Origin: Isoetes taiwanensis
Taxonomy: Eukaryota > Streptophyta > Lycopodiopsida > Isoetales > Isoetaceae
Reading direction: 5' to 3'
Length of the DNA stretch: 64,000 bases
Assembly: GCA_021234155.1 (NCBI GenBank)
Contig: JAJEKV010000016.1
Location: 1,426,001-1,490,000, forward strand
A program made the position numbers and the translations under genes. A model generated the notes under the pieces. That model was not told where the DNA came from and did no database searches. It worked only from the letters and a program-made list of their open reading frames with translations. Positions 36,193 to 46,947 of this stretch are shown piece after piece; the stretch's first letter is position 1; each line of letters begins with the position of its first letter.

Positions 36193-37995
36193 TGTGATGG
36201 GCCTGGCCAGTTAACCTTTATGGTAACTGGAGATCCCATCAATCTTGACCATTGGATCTACTTAAGCCTAAAAACTTAAGAAATTAACTCAAGCATCTGC
36301 AACAATAACACTTAGGTAAAGAATTTAATCTTTGTACATATTCCAGGTCCCAAACATATACTTGCCCGCTACTCAGCAATATCCCCGCACACCATGAATG
36401 ATCTTAATAATTGTAACTTCAAGACCATATATAATAATAATAATAATAATAGTAATAATATCAAGTTTATTGAATAGCAATCCACACACTTCTACTCTCG
36501 CCTTTCCGAAACTTGGCTACTTTCCGGAGCATCTCACACCTCTGCTTACACCATCAACCACGGGGTTAGTCACACGGACTAAGTGGGGATCGGGGATCTA
36601 GGATGTCTAGCATCAACAATACAAAGCATTAACCTAGAACAACAGCCTAACCTTACCGTAGCCTCGCCCCTGCAATCCAAGTAACTAGTCTAACAAGCAT
36701 GACCAATGCAACTTAATTCCAACAAAGAAGACCACATATATAATAACCAAGCAATCATAGCATCAACATTGCCACCAATATTCCTCTGGGTCTGAGCAAG
36801 GTCAACTCGGCTGATCAGGCCAGTGACATAGAGGTGGGGTAACCACGTGTGTACACACCCATCCACGCTGCGTCCAGCATTGGAGGACCACTTAACTGTG
36901 CATGACATTGTACCATACGGTACCAACGCCCGATGTTCAAATAATACCATTTATATAGCACTGTGCAATAACCGAGAGTCTAGACCATCGCACCTAGACT
37001 CCGGCCCCAGAGGTCTATATCAAAGAATTATACTACACATAGATCACAATACTATGAATTCCACCCAATATCAACTAGGCACATTTCCATATTGAATTTA
37101 CCTTAGAAATTCCATAATTTACACCTCATGCAACAAAGGAAAACCAGTTATACGCTCGTATAAACATTACTATCTCTACCATGCAATATGCAAATGCCCG
37201 GTGCTTAAGCAAAATACAACCTTCACTAATATCTTATTACTTTTAGCTAGATCAACTTCCTTCAAATTACTACTTGTAACCTTAATGACGGTGGCTTCCA
37301 TAACCCTGCTAACTAGTTTATTAATTCATGCACCCATTCCCAGCTAGTAATACCCCTAGCATATATTTTCCCTTTGTTAATTTAGTTATTTCCAAAGGGT
37401 TTAGATATACAACTAGCTACCTTGTTAAACTACACATCCCGTAATCATAAATACTTATCCAGCAGCATACCCTTAATACGCTCACTATCCATTAACCATG
37501 CATGCCTATTCATGACCATGCTCATATGATTTAACTCCAAGTTTATACTACGTTCAAAGCAATCCTTATTAAATCAACACAGCTATACAAACACTAGAAA
37601 ACCCCAGGTGTAAGGCTTGATCCCCACCTGGAAATCCCGCTTGCTTCTTCTGCACTCCTAGCAACGCTCTCAGATCTCTGCACGCAACTCGCTCCTTCAG
37701 CAATCCATCTGCAATCTATCTCCTTCCGAATGCTACACCATCACATAAAATACTTCTTTCTCATGGAAAACTCCTTCCCCAGAAATCAAGGATAATATTG
37801 TTGCACTTATATAACCTAGCAATGCCCTTGCATGCATGCACACGCTACATGCATGCACACACTGCATGCATGTTCACATTGCATGCATGTATTCCTAGCG
37901 CATAATCATTTATTTTACCATTGAAAATACACTCTTATACAATGGCAACATTACTTACATCTTAATGTTGGTGCTAGGTTGCTAGGTCCGTTACA
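36193..37995 (-). repeat. 5' LTR
   Basis: 1,803 bp partner of the LTR at 32273. In the minus orientation U3 begins at 37995, the TATA box lies near 37807-37814 and transcription would start about 30 bp later, leaving a very long R-U5 of roughly 1.6 kb. The four TGCATGCA motifs at 37829-37889 lie directly upstream of the TATA box. Confidence 0.93.
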
Positions 37996-38601
37996 TCTCG
38001 GTTCGCCTACTTTTGCCGCCTCAGAATGGAATCAGTCTAACATATTCCATTGTTTTGCTTCTAAGAACCCCGTATTCTAGATAGTAGCTACCATTTGAGA
38101 TATATATGGACTTGAGGAAAGTCCATATATAATGAAATTGTGCTTAAGTCTATCTTCATAGCCTTGTTAATACCATAGATTGTGGCACTAGGGGGCATGA
38201 CTAAGTTATTCATATAACTTAGCCAACCTTAGGTTAAGACCATTTTTCACGTGGCCTTAACCTATTGGGCACCCGCCACACAGACTTACCCTATTGGAGC
38301 CATGTGGGATAACATGTGAACCCTAACCTATAAAGCCCTAAACCCTAACCCTAGGCCTCTTTTCTGGCTCCAACAGTATGGGAACCAACAGTTTCTAGAA
38401 GCTGAGTTGCCACATATGGAAAACGTGCAGGTCTGGCCCGAACTTTGGGGGGAGGACGAACCTATCTTGAAATGAACAGAACACTTGTAGACATAAGGTC
38501 CCCAACTTTAAAACCGGTTCATTTTGGGGTTTTTATATCTCGAAGAAACTTTGGCATGAAGGGACCCAATGATCCTACTCCGGTTATGTAACCATCATTC
38601 A
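37996..38601. other. No gene; perfect hairpin and shared module
   Basis: A 13-bp perfect inverted repeat with a 5-base loop is at 38101-38131 (TATATATGGACTT / AAGTCCATATATA). A short telomere-like phrase, CCCTAAACCCTAACCCTA, is at about 38336-38353. The module at 38400-38600 also occurs at 26.69-26.84 and 27.41-27.8 kb. Confidence 0.6.
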
Positions 38602-39020
38602 TCTTATATTATAAATTTTTAGTGTAAGTGTTGGACCCAGCGCTAATCTGGACGGTGGAGATTTGATCTAGCTATTGGACGGTCAGATATTGTAGTTGCG
38701 TTGCAGCCCTATTATGCACTGTCGTGTGCTACCTATGGCGGTGTCATCTGCTTGCAGCTCTGGGCTATGGCGGATCAACAACCGTGGTAGGTTTCTGGGC
38801 TTTGTGAGCTCTGTGTCGGGCGGCCCACATTGATCGATTAAAGTAAAAGGAGCAGAAGAGTTTGTCCTTCAGTAGAGCTAAGCAGCCTTTGTTCCAGGTT
38901 TTGCTCCTCTCAATATCACCGCAGACATATTTTGCGATGGCAGCTTGCTCAAGAAACATCGGAGCTAGAGCTAGAAGAAAACCCATCATTTGCATTCATT
39001 TACTCATGGGCATGGTGTCA
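38602..39020 (+). mobile_element. Helitron-like 5' end with exon-like insert
   Basis: Begins at 38602 with TCTTATATTATAAATTTTTA, after an A, similar to the starts at 16830 and 50386. Inside, the minus strand has an open stretch at 38995-38765 (MGFLLALAPMFLEQAAIAKY, CGDIERSKTWNKGCLALLKD, then FCSFYFNRSMWAARHRAHKA) ending in a stop. It reads like a real C-terminal exon, but I do not recognise it. Capture of a gene piece is possible. Confidence 0.35.
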
Positions 39021-39529
39021 TAGATACATCAGTTTTTTCCAAGTGACATTGGTTGTGTTGTGCACAACATTTCTGTAATAGGAGATTTGAAGGCTGTGAT
39101 AGATGCCGATGTTGATGCTGAGAAAGGGCATCTAAGGCAAATCCATTGCATCTGGCAGCATATTACAACAGTTAAATTACCTTACAAATATGTGAGCCAT
39201 ATAGATTCGGGCATAACAGAGGGCCTTTCTCTCAATAAGGAGCACTAGAGATCCATATGCTCTGTTCTTTTACATTTTTCAGCCAGTACTTGCATCTGCA
39301 ACCACGAATCTTCATGCAGCAGAAGTTCCATATATGCTCTATTTTTTCCCATTTTTAATTTATGATTTTCAAATAGTCAAAGCAGTTTCAGATCTTAGCA
39401 GACCGCACTTGGGGTTGTTTTTTTCAGAAGCTTGCTCTTCTTCCTTTTACATGGATCAGTGATTTGGAGATGATGGATTTGCTATGTTGAAACTGTAAGT
39501 AATATGTTCCCTAATCTTATTCTCTTTCA

Positions 39530-39835
39530 GCCAATGTCGGACAACCCAGATTTGATCAGCCCATGTGGAATCATCGTGCCCTTCTCTTTTTTGAGTCATT
39601 TTGTGCGGGCTTGGAGGTGCTTCATTACTTGGAGACTTGCGTTGTATATGCCTCAGTTGAAGCTTTCGGCCCTGTAAAAGAATCAAAGCTTGAATATGGC
39701 TCCCAGGTCAACATTTAAACCCATTGAAGCATCAAGTTCTAAGGACATCAATTTAGCAGCAAAGGGCAACAAGCTCAAGGTATATGCATGTGCACTTTGG
39801 CAGTCGTACAATAGTTTTCTTCATAGTTGTTAGAT
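39530..39835 (+). mobile_element. Helitron-like segment with captured exon (copy 2)
   Basis: Shares about 260 bp with 16.87-17.12 kb and 50.44-50.72 kb, from ACCCAGATTTGATCAGCCCA to GTATATGCATGTGCACTTTG. The same exon is present at 39695 (MAPRSTFKPIEASSSKDIN, ending LK before GTATAT). The Helitron 5' end itself is missing here. The AACGCGTT-box repeat follows directly at 39835. Confidence 0.6.
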
Positions 39836-39920
39836 AACATGTTAGCCCCAAAAAAATAACGCGTTAGACGTTATTTAAAAAATAACTAGTAACTAGTAAC
39901 GGTGCCCAGCGTTGCTGGGC
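39835..39920 (-). mobile_element. Helitron-like 3' terminus joined to AACGCGTT-box repeat
   Basis: Read on the minus strand: a GCCCAGC / GCTGGGC hairpin (39904-39920), then ACCGTTA and CTAG (39893-39896), a second CTAG at 39886-39889, and then the AACGCGTT-box repeat. The arrangement mirrors 25068-25097, where a different Helitron-type hairpin abuts the same repeat at almost the same place. Confidence 0.6.
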
Positions 39921-40200
39921 AACAGTTGGTAACATGTAAATGACAATCCTGCGAAGTACAACATATTGAATTTGTCCACATTTATTCTTAATGCATGGTG
40001 GCATATTGGTCTTACAAAAGTGTCATATGAAATTCCCACTCGTTAATGTCTTCTCACCGGCATGGTAGACCAATAAGCAATATCTCATGGCCAAGACATA
40101 AGGGAGGATATAAGGAATTTATGCAGCAGAAATCCCTCTTTTAATGGGAAAGTGCACACTTCGTTGTCCCATGAATTGAACACGCAACTTTAAAAATAGT
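39921..40200. other. No gene recognised
   Basis: AT-rich sequence between the Helitron-type terminus and the start of the GC-rich LINE. Nothing identified. Confidence 0.5.
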
Positions 40201-40377
40201 TGATTGAGTGTTGCATAGACAACAGTACAACCTCATCCCCAGCGCCCTACTCCAGCGCCCAGCGCCCTCCCCAGCGCCCTACTCCCTCTCTCTAGCGCCC
40301 TCACTCCCCTTGCATAGACCCCCTTGATTTGCCCCTTTCTGGCTTTCTCTCTCTAGGGTTTACAATCTCTCTCTAGA

Positions 40378-40690
40378 CCCAAAACCCCCAAACCCCCAAA
40401 AGGTGCTCTGCCCGCCTTTCAGAGTCCCCAAATTGGATTCTAAGCACCCTTGAGGCCGCCAGAGACCCCTCGGACTTTGGCACCCCCAAAACCCCCAAAC
40501 CCCCAAAAGGTGCTCTGCCCGCCTTTCTGAGTCCCCAAATTGGATTCTAAGCACCCTTGAGGGGGTCGAGAGACCCCTCAAACTTTGGAACCCCCAAAAC
40601 CCCCACACCCCCAAAAGGTGCTGCGCGTTTGTGAGTCCCCAAATTGAATTCTAAGCACCCTTTCGCAGCCGAGACCCCTCAAACTTTGGA
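40378..40690 (+). repeat. Three tandem ~110-bp monomers in LINE 5' leader
   Basis: Each unit runs ACCCCCAAAACCCCCAAAC, CCCCAAAAGGTGCTCTGCCC, then GAGTCCCCAAATTG, TTCTAAGCACCC and GAGACCCCTC(A/G)(A/G)ACTTTGG. Units begin at about 40378, 40480 and 40588; the third is shorter and more diverged. They lie directly upstream of the ORF1 region, where monomer promoters sit in some mammalian L1 elements. Confidence 0.85.
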
Positions 40691-42317
40691 AGTCATGGCC
40701 ACGAGAAGATGGGCGGCTGGGAAACCAAAGGCGAGGTCAGCCGCACAAACGGTCCCGATCAGCCATCATGGACGGGGAGAGTCATCCTCCATGAAGAAGG
40801 AAGCTTCGGGCTAAGGCTAAACAGGCCAGCCCGGCCAGGAAGGGATTGATTGCTCGGACCACATAGGAACTCCCGCCTCGGCAGAGAATTGGAGCCACGT
40901 CAAAGCGGGAGTGGAGGCTAACAAAGCTTCGTGATTGAGGCTAACAAAGGTGCCCCGCTGGCATGGCGGTGGAGATGGAGTCCCGGCATCCCATGTGCTC
41001 AAAAGGCAAATCGGGTCGAGAAGAACCGCATCCGCAGTGTCTGGAGACCCGCGACGCTGCATGTGGAAGATGGCCGGGCCTTGCACACTTCGGCGGCAAC
41101 AAGCCGTGAGAGGTCGTGGTGACATGCGGGCCCGCCCTAGACTCACTGGTTCATCACTCACGGACACCATGACACGGAGAGGGCGCCAATGCAGAGGCGA
41201 TGGTCCGCGGTGTCACCGGCCGGTCGAGAGGTGGAAGACCACCACCATAGCCGCGAGGGCGGTGCTCTTGCAGACGGCCGGTTTGCGGCCGGGATCTTGG
41301 TAAGATCCCGGAGCAGCAAGCGACCCTCGGCGCGTGTCTGCGGGGCTCGAAAGCTCTCGCTACTCGAGCACAGGCTCCGGGGGTTGCGGGCAACCATCCG
41401 GCGAGCGGGGTCTCCCTCACAGGGTTCATAGTAAATTTCTGCGGCGGTCTTGGGCGAGGAGATGGCCAAGCGGACCGCCCCTACAAGAGCTGTGCTCCCC
41501 TTCCAGGGGGCGAGAACCGCGGCTGGGGCCGCTACCCGCCCACGGCCTCCTCCCCCGGCCACGCCCCGCCGCTGCTGCGCCCGCCCTCCAGCCACTCCCC
41601 GCCATCCCGGCCACACTCCGGCCACTCCCGCCATCCCGGCCACCACCACCACCACCCGGCCACCCGGGACCCGGCCCCTGCGCCCACCTTTGACCCAGTG
41701 CGCGGAGAACTCGAGCGCAGCGAGAGGCCCCTGTCGGTAGTTCGAGGCATGCCGAGCGGCGAGGGGAGAGTCGCCCACAACATCCAGAACACACATTCTC
41801 GATCGGATGACATTCCCGGTTCACATTTCTCGGCGGCCCGTCATGGGGCTCGGCCCGTCGCGGACCGCATTGTCATATTCACGCGGTTGCGGATGCAGTG
41901 CGTGATGCCATATTGCGCCGGGGCGGATCTTTGAAGGGACATCCACATGCGTGGGCCGGGACCTCACACCCATGCAGGGGAGGCACTTGAGCGGGGAGCT
42001 TGTCGTGGTCGAGGCATTCGCCACTAGGGGGGGTGCCGCAGGATTGGTTCGAGGCGGGATGCACATTTTAAACCGACACGCACTGGCTTGCGGACCCGCG
42101 CAGCCCCAACCGCTTGCCGGCACCTTGCCCCCCTTACGCTTCTCCTACGGCCCCCCCTTCTCTGCTCCTACTCCTGCTCCCTCCGGCCCACGCCCTCTCG
42201 AGCCACATCTTGCCTCGCTCCATCTACTTCTCACTCTCGCCCTCTGCTTCCGTCCTCCCCGCGACTTCAGTGCGCATACCATCCTGGCGACAAATAGGAA
42301 TTGTGTCTCGGGTGGTC

Positions 42318-45300
42318 TCATGGAATTGTCGAGGCTTCCCTTGGCGGAAGGGGCGGTCCCGAACTTCCGAGTGGCGGCCGATATGGATCTCATCTTTCTC
42401 ATGGAGACATGGGAGCATCTTTGAGCCACAGAGCTACGATCTGTAGGGTTACCAACATTTCTCGGTCTTCAATGCATGCGGGGCCGAGGGGTCATGGTGG
42501 AGTGGCTTGCTACTCTGGGACAACCTTGGCACATTCGGTTACCCTCCGAGAAAAGCAGAGACGGAACACAACCGGTACTTGTGGGTTCGTGTGCATAATA
42601 CCGGTGGCAACCCTCTTTTTACGGCGCTGTTATTTCCCCGCAGACAAAGCACCTTCTATCGCAGACCACCCCGATGCGGATAGGATGGACCCTTATGTCG
42701 ATCTATATGATGACATCTGGCACACCAAAGATTGGGTAGGGTCGTCCTTCTTGGAGATTTCAATGCGGGCGGGGGAGTAGAGCAGCCCATGCGACTTGAC
42801 CCCCTTGGCGGCGATGTCTGCAGTTCGCCCTTGAAGCGGCAGCCCACGAGGGTCGGATGACACCCGGATCACTTTCGCTTTGGCGCACGGTTGCTCTGCT
42901 ATGTGGCATTTTGACTTGATAATTTGCAATGGCCTTTCCGCGGTGGCCCGATTCTCCAAGTGCACATGCGAGACAAGACAATCGGGGGAGGGTCTAGTGT
43001 GGTGGACTATGTGCTCAGTAGTTGCGCAAGATATGCATCTCATCGGTCGTTTAGGGGTGGGCACAGGCCGGTCGGGATGAGGAGGTCGACTCGGATCACC
43101 TCCCACTTTATTTGGACCTGGTTTGGCAAGCGCGGAACCCCCCCTATATGCGACCCCTCGCCGTCCTCGGTTGAGACTAGATTATGGCGGCGGAGGGACT
43201 ACGCCGAGATGCTCATGGCGCCCTCCCGGTAATTACGCAGACCTCCACACTAGAAGCGTGAGCCAGACCAGGTGATTTCGCTATTACGGGATGCGCCAGG
43301 CGGGTGCTTTTGTGAGACCCGGCGTCGCCGCTTCGGGGTCAGCAACATTCGCGTAACCGATGGTTTGATGCGGAGTGTAAAGAACGCATAGCGGCAGCTC
43401 CTTCACATCCCGGATCCAGTACCCGCTTGCGAGGCCACCACACGCGATCTGGCGCCCATCCGAAGGACACAAAGGCATGGTACCTTGCCGGGCATCGGGG
43501 GAGATGTTCTACTGCTGGACACTCATCCTCGAACCTTTTGGCGCAGAGTGCTGAAGGCCAGCCCGGCCCTACAGGGACATCACACCCGCAGGCGGTGGGA
43601 GCGATTTACTTGCAGCAGCTCTATGACCCGCAGGGGGGCAGCGAGACCCCATACCCCCGGGATGGCCCCCATTGGTTCTCGTGGGCGAGGATGTTGAGGG
43701 AGGGCACCACCTTGGTGGCTAATGGGAAGGCGGTGACCTCGATGGTATCACCGGGCGAGTTACTCAAATGGGCGGGCAAGCGCTTGTGCTTAGGTCCTCA
43801 CTACCCCGTTCAACGAGCATTGCGGGGAAGGTCTCCCCAACAATGGACCCAAGCGGGGTTGTTCCCATTCACAAGGGGGGCTCCGGCAAACCTTTGTCCG
43901 GCCAATTACGGGACGATCATGGTCGGATTCAAGATTTGCCAAACCTGTTATTTGGCATTCTCGGCAGCAGTTGACCGGCGGGCAGAGGCGCAGATGTGCG
44001 AGCCCCCACACGCAGGCGGGCTTTAGACCCCGCCACTCAGCGATTGACCATATCTTTACACTGCGGGGCGATTGAAGACGGCCCGGAATCATCGGCCGAG
44101 GACTTGTATTCTTTGCTTTGTGGACTTCGCGAAGGCTTTTGATACGGTTCCGGGAAAAGCCGGTGGGCTAGATCTGCGTCAGCGGGGCTCCCGCTGCCGT
44201 GGGGAATGCCATATCGGGTTGTATGAGAGTTGTTTTAGCGGGGATGCGGTGGCGGGCGAGCATTCATCGATAGTATCGGGGTCGGCGGGGTTGCCCCCCC
44301 CGCCAACACTTTTGGCCTCTACATTGATCGATTAGAGCCCGGCTTCGAGCATGGGGGGATGGCATACGACTTTTGCACCAGGTCATCCGCCCGGCTCATC
44401 TATCGCGGGGCGATGTTGGCTTTCTTGGCCCACACCCGAAGCTATGCGATCTCACGGGCGCCCTAGACACATTTTGTCGGGCTCTGAGACATGCTTGGCG
44501 TCAATCTGGCCAAGACCGGGGTGGTTCTCATATCCTCTTCCGTCACCCCATGCCTCTGCACTCACATATCGGGGGGCGGCTGTGGGCGTCGCCCACCTAC
44601 AAGTACCTAGGGGTGGAGTTCCCCTCCTCGCTCTTTGGGGGGCGTCTATCGCTTCTTGGGTGACGGAGTTGGAAAGCGCTTTATGCCATCTTGAACAACG
44701 ATCACCGAGGCAGAGCTCTATGATTGGGGCCATCACCACGGTCCACATCGCACCGGGCGAAGTCCGGCCCTTCAGATGCGGGGTCGAGGTTTGGGGCGGT
44801 CGTTTCTTTGGCGACTGGAATGACTTGGAGGCGGGTGCGAGAAGGCATTTTGGCACGGGCACTTGGGGTGAAACCTTCAGTCCCCTATCAGATTATCTTT
44901 GGGAAGCTGGATTCTTGCCGCCAGTGCAGCGACCCTTGATAGACACATCGTCTATTTTGAGAAAGTGGTTACTATGGGTGATGCTCGGCTCCCGCACACG
45001 GCTTACTTGTGGCCATGGGTCCGCAGCGGCTTAGGGCCTTTGTTGGAGGGGTAAGAGAGATCGATGGCCCGCCAAATGGAATGTGCGGGGAACACGATCG
45101 TGCGAGTGTGGGCGGTGCCCCCGTCGTGGGGACAATTTGGCGGAAGTACCTAGACGCTTGTTTCCTTGGCAAGCTCACGGGACCCCGGCGCTCTAGAAAG
45201 CACGTCAAAATGGCCCATTACAAGGAGCACATCAACCCCGTGTTAGCGGGGCCACGGCTCTACCTGCGTTCCCGCCTGCCCACGAAAAGCGCGGACTCAT

Positions 45301-45580
45301 TGCCTCCATTCGCGACGGGTGCCCACCATCTTCGCATCGAGGCGGGCGGTGGATTGGGGAGCCCCGCCGGAGCGAGCTCTGTCGGTCTTTGTCAAAGCGG
45401 GTACCATTGAGGATGAGTCTCACACTTTCGAGTTGCCCGGCGTTCGGTCGGATCCAGGGCGGATCACGGCTCCTTTAATGCGCCCGGACTTGCCCTTGCA
45501 TTTGCTGATGAACACACCGTCGAAGACGTGCCACGGGTCGTACATTCGGGGAGGAGGTCTTGGACTGCGAGGTCACCTTT
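42318..45580 (+). pseudogene. LINE endonuclease and reverse transcriptase, broken
   Basis: The AP-endonuclease start, VVSWNCRGF, lies at about 42318, equal to the WNCRG motif that opens LINE endonucleases. Reverse-transcriptase sequence follows with many frame changes: a GFRPRHSAIDHIFTLR-type stretch at about 44020-44070, then LYSLLCFVDFAKAFDTVPG at 44105-44155, equivalent to the first catalytic Asp strand. The YADD segment near 44395-44440 is damaged (AHLSRGDVGFLG). EVWG and a C-terminal region follow. The frames are interrupted at least ten times. CpG sites remain dense, which contrasts with the decay of the frames. Confidence 0.75.
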
Positions 45581-45685
45581 GCCCCCTTTTTGATTGCGTT
45601 GATTAGGCACTACAGGTGTGGTGCATGACTGTATATATTTGGGTGTTTCTGCATTTTATATGTTAGGACAGTTTGTCAGCAGGCT

Positions 45686-45752
45686 GATTGCTGCCACGGT
45701 TTTTCCCTCGAAAACCCTTCGGGGCGGGGGTTTTTTAATCCGGGCAGTAATT
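45686..45752 (+). other. LINE 3' hairpin cassette (copy D)
   Basis: The outer stem ATTGCTGCC pairs with GGCAGTAAT (one G-T). Inside it, TTTTTCCCTCGAAAACCC, a TTCG loop, GGG, and CGGGGGTTTTTTAATCC give an inner stem closed by a C(UUCG)G tetraloop. Versions occur in LINE copies A and B and at 56.2 kb. Position is about 60 bp before the 3' terminus. Confidence 0.7.
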
Positions 45753-45834
45753 CACTTGCTGCGTTTTTGTATTGGGTCCCATAGACCGATTGGTCTCCGT
45801 GGACGATAAAAGAACCTTCCTTCCTTCCTTCCTT

Positions 45835-46947
45835 GAAACGCCCCTTTGCGGGGTTCAATTTTGTAACATCCATGCAAGTTGATTTTCAGTTCTTCGTTTC
45901 TTTCTTTCCTTGTCTTATGTTCCTCTATTTTCTTATTCTATTGTAAATCGAAGGAGATACATCACATGTTTTTCTGCAGTTTGGATCTTTCTCTAAGCCA
46001 AGTTAAATATTTTGATAATGTGTTGCCATTACATGTATTGTGTTGTCACAATTGCTTTTGACGATTAACAATTGAACATATTCAAAACTAACCAAGCCTA
46101 GCATTGTTGGGCTCCATTAGAAACATGCTAATGAGCTTATCAACTAATGTTTCAAATGTTGGGCTCTTAGAAACCTGTCAATAAACTTATCACCTAATGT
46201 TAATTCGTTGATATTCTAAGAGGCCAATGTTTTTCTTAAGTAAACCACCCTGCCTAAGCACAAAGTTTCATGTACATCTATAATAATTAGTATTTGTTAG
46301 TGAGCTTACTACGTTTAATCCAACATTCCAACAAAGATAAGAAAATATATTATTAAAATACTATCAACTAATTCCTTATAACTGTGTGTTGTGTGGATAT
46401 GCTTGTGATTAATAATAGGTTGGTGCTACATTTATTCCCATCAATATGCTTTAATACATATGTAAATCATTTATATATTTTTCACAAAAGGCACTACGCC
46501 ATATTAAATTTGTAACCTCATTTTTTCACAAAAGGCACTACTCCATATTAAATTTGTAACCTCATTTAGAAAAGATGTTTTTACCTTAGAATAACATGAC
46601 TCAAACACTATGATCTTTTCTTCTTCAAGAAATATGTGAAATGTTAATATGATCTTTCCTTCTTCAAGAAATATGTCAAATGTTCTTCGCATCTCTTAGG
46701 CTTTAGGACATGACCGTCAGGCAGTCCGATTGTTTTTCCTAAGTAAATGCTTTTTGTTAGAGACACACACTGTACAAAATCATCATAAAAAAACAAAGAG
46801 TGACACTCATATTCGATGGCATTGATTGAAACCAAATATTCAATATTGAAATGTTAATTAACACCTCATAATTGAAGTCATTATCTGCAAAACACTTTAT
46901 AGGCACAATATGACACAACTAAGCTTGTGTATGACCATTGATGATAC
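45835..46947. other. No gene recognised; small tandem duplication
   Basis: AT-rich. At 46485-46565 the phrase AAAGGCACTAC(G/T)CCATAT, TAAATTTGTAACCTCATTT occurs twice in tandem. A minus-strand frame at 46835-46644 (ECHSLFFYDDFVQCVSLTKS) looks partly exon-like but is unassigned. Confidence 0.45.

Larger units (their letters stand above)
32273..37995 (-). mobile_element. Complete non-coding LTR retrotransposon (LARD-like), minus strand
   Basis: Two direct repeats of exactly 1,803 bp (32273-34075 and 36193-37995) start TGTGA(C/T)GGGCC and end (A/G)TTACA, so edges are TG...CA. TCTC at 32269-32272 and 37996-37999 forms a 4-bp target duplication. Just inside the right LTR, the minus strand reads TTGGTATCAGAGC at about 36179-36191, the tRNA-Met primer site; just inside the left LTR is a purine-rich GGAGGAGAGAC polypurine tract (minus strand, 34076-34088). 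Orientation is therefore minus. The 2.1-kb interior has no gag, protease, RT or integrase that I can find. It must rely on proteins of another element. Confidence 0.95.
40205..45834 (+). mobile_element. Near full-length GC-rich LINE (copy D)
   Basis: A 5.6-kb block, far richer in G+C and CpG than its surroundings. In order: a CCAGCGCCCT-rich 5' leader, three 5' monomers (40378-40690), a long ORF1-like GC-rich region, an endonuclease start near 42318, reverse transcriptase around 43.4-45 kb, the 3' hairpin (45686-45752), CCGTGGACGATAAAAGAACC, and a (TTCC)n tail ending at 45834. The 3' end matches LINE copies A and B. Frames are broken in many places, so it is not active. Long minus-strand frames in 41-42 kb come from the base composition and are not genes. 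Confidence 0.85.

Noticed and set aside
38336-38353. Telomere repeat (CCCTAAA)n
   Set aside because: Fewer than three units; too short to indicate a telomere or interstitial telomere block.
40360-40614. Minus-strand frame of repeated GVWGFWGFQS-type phrases
   Set aside because: Translation of the LINE 5' monomers in antisense; not a protein.
41154-42123. Long minus-strand open frames (up to 212 codons)
   Set aside because: They oppose the GC-rich LINE and follow from low stop-codon density; Gly/Arg/Ala/Pro-rich with no motif.
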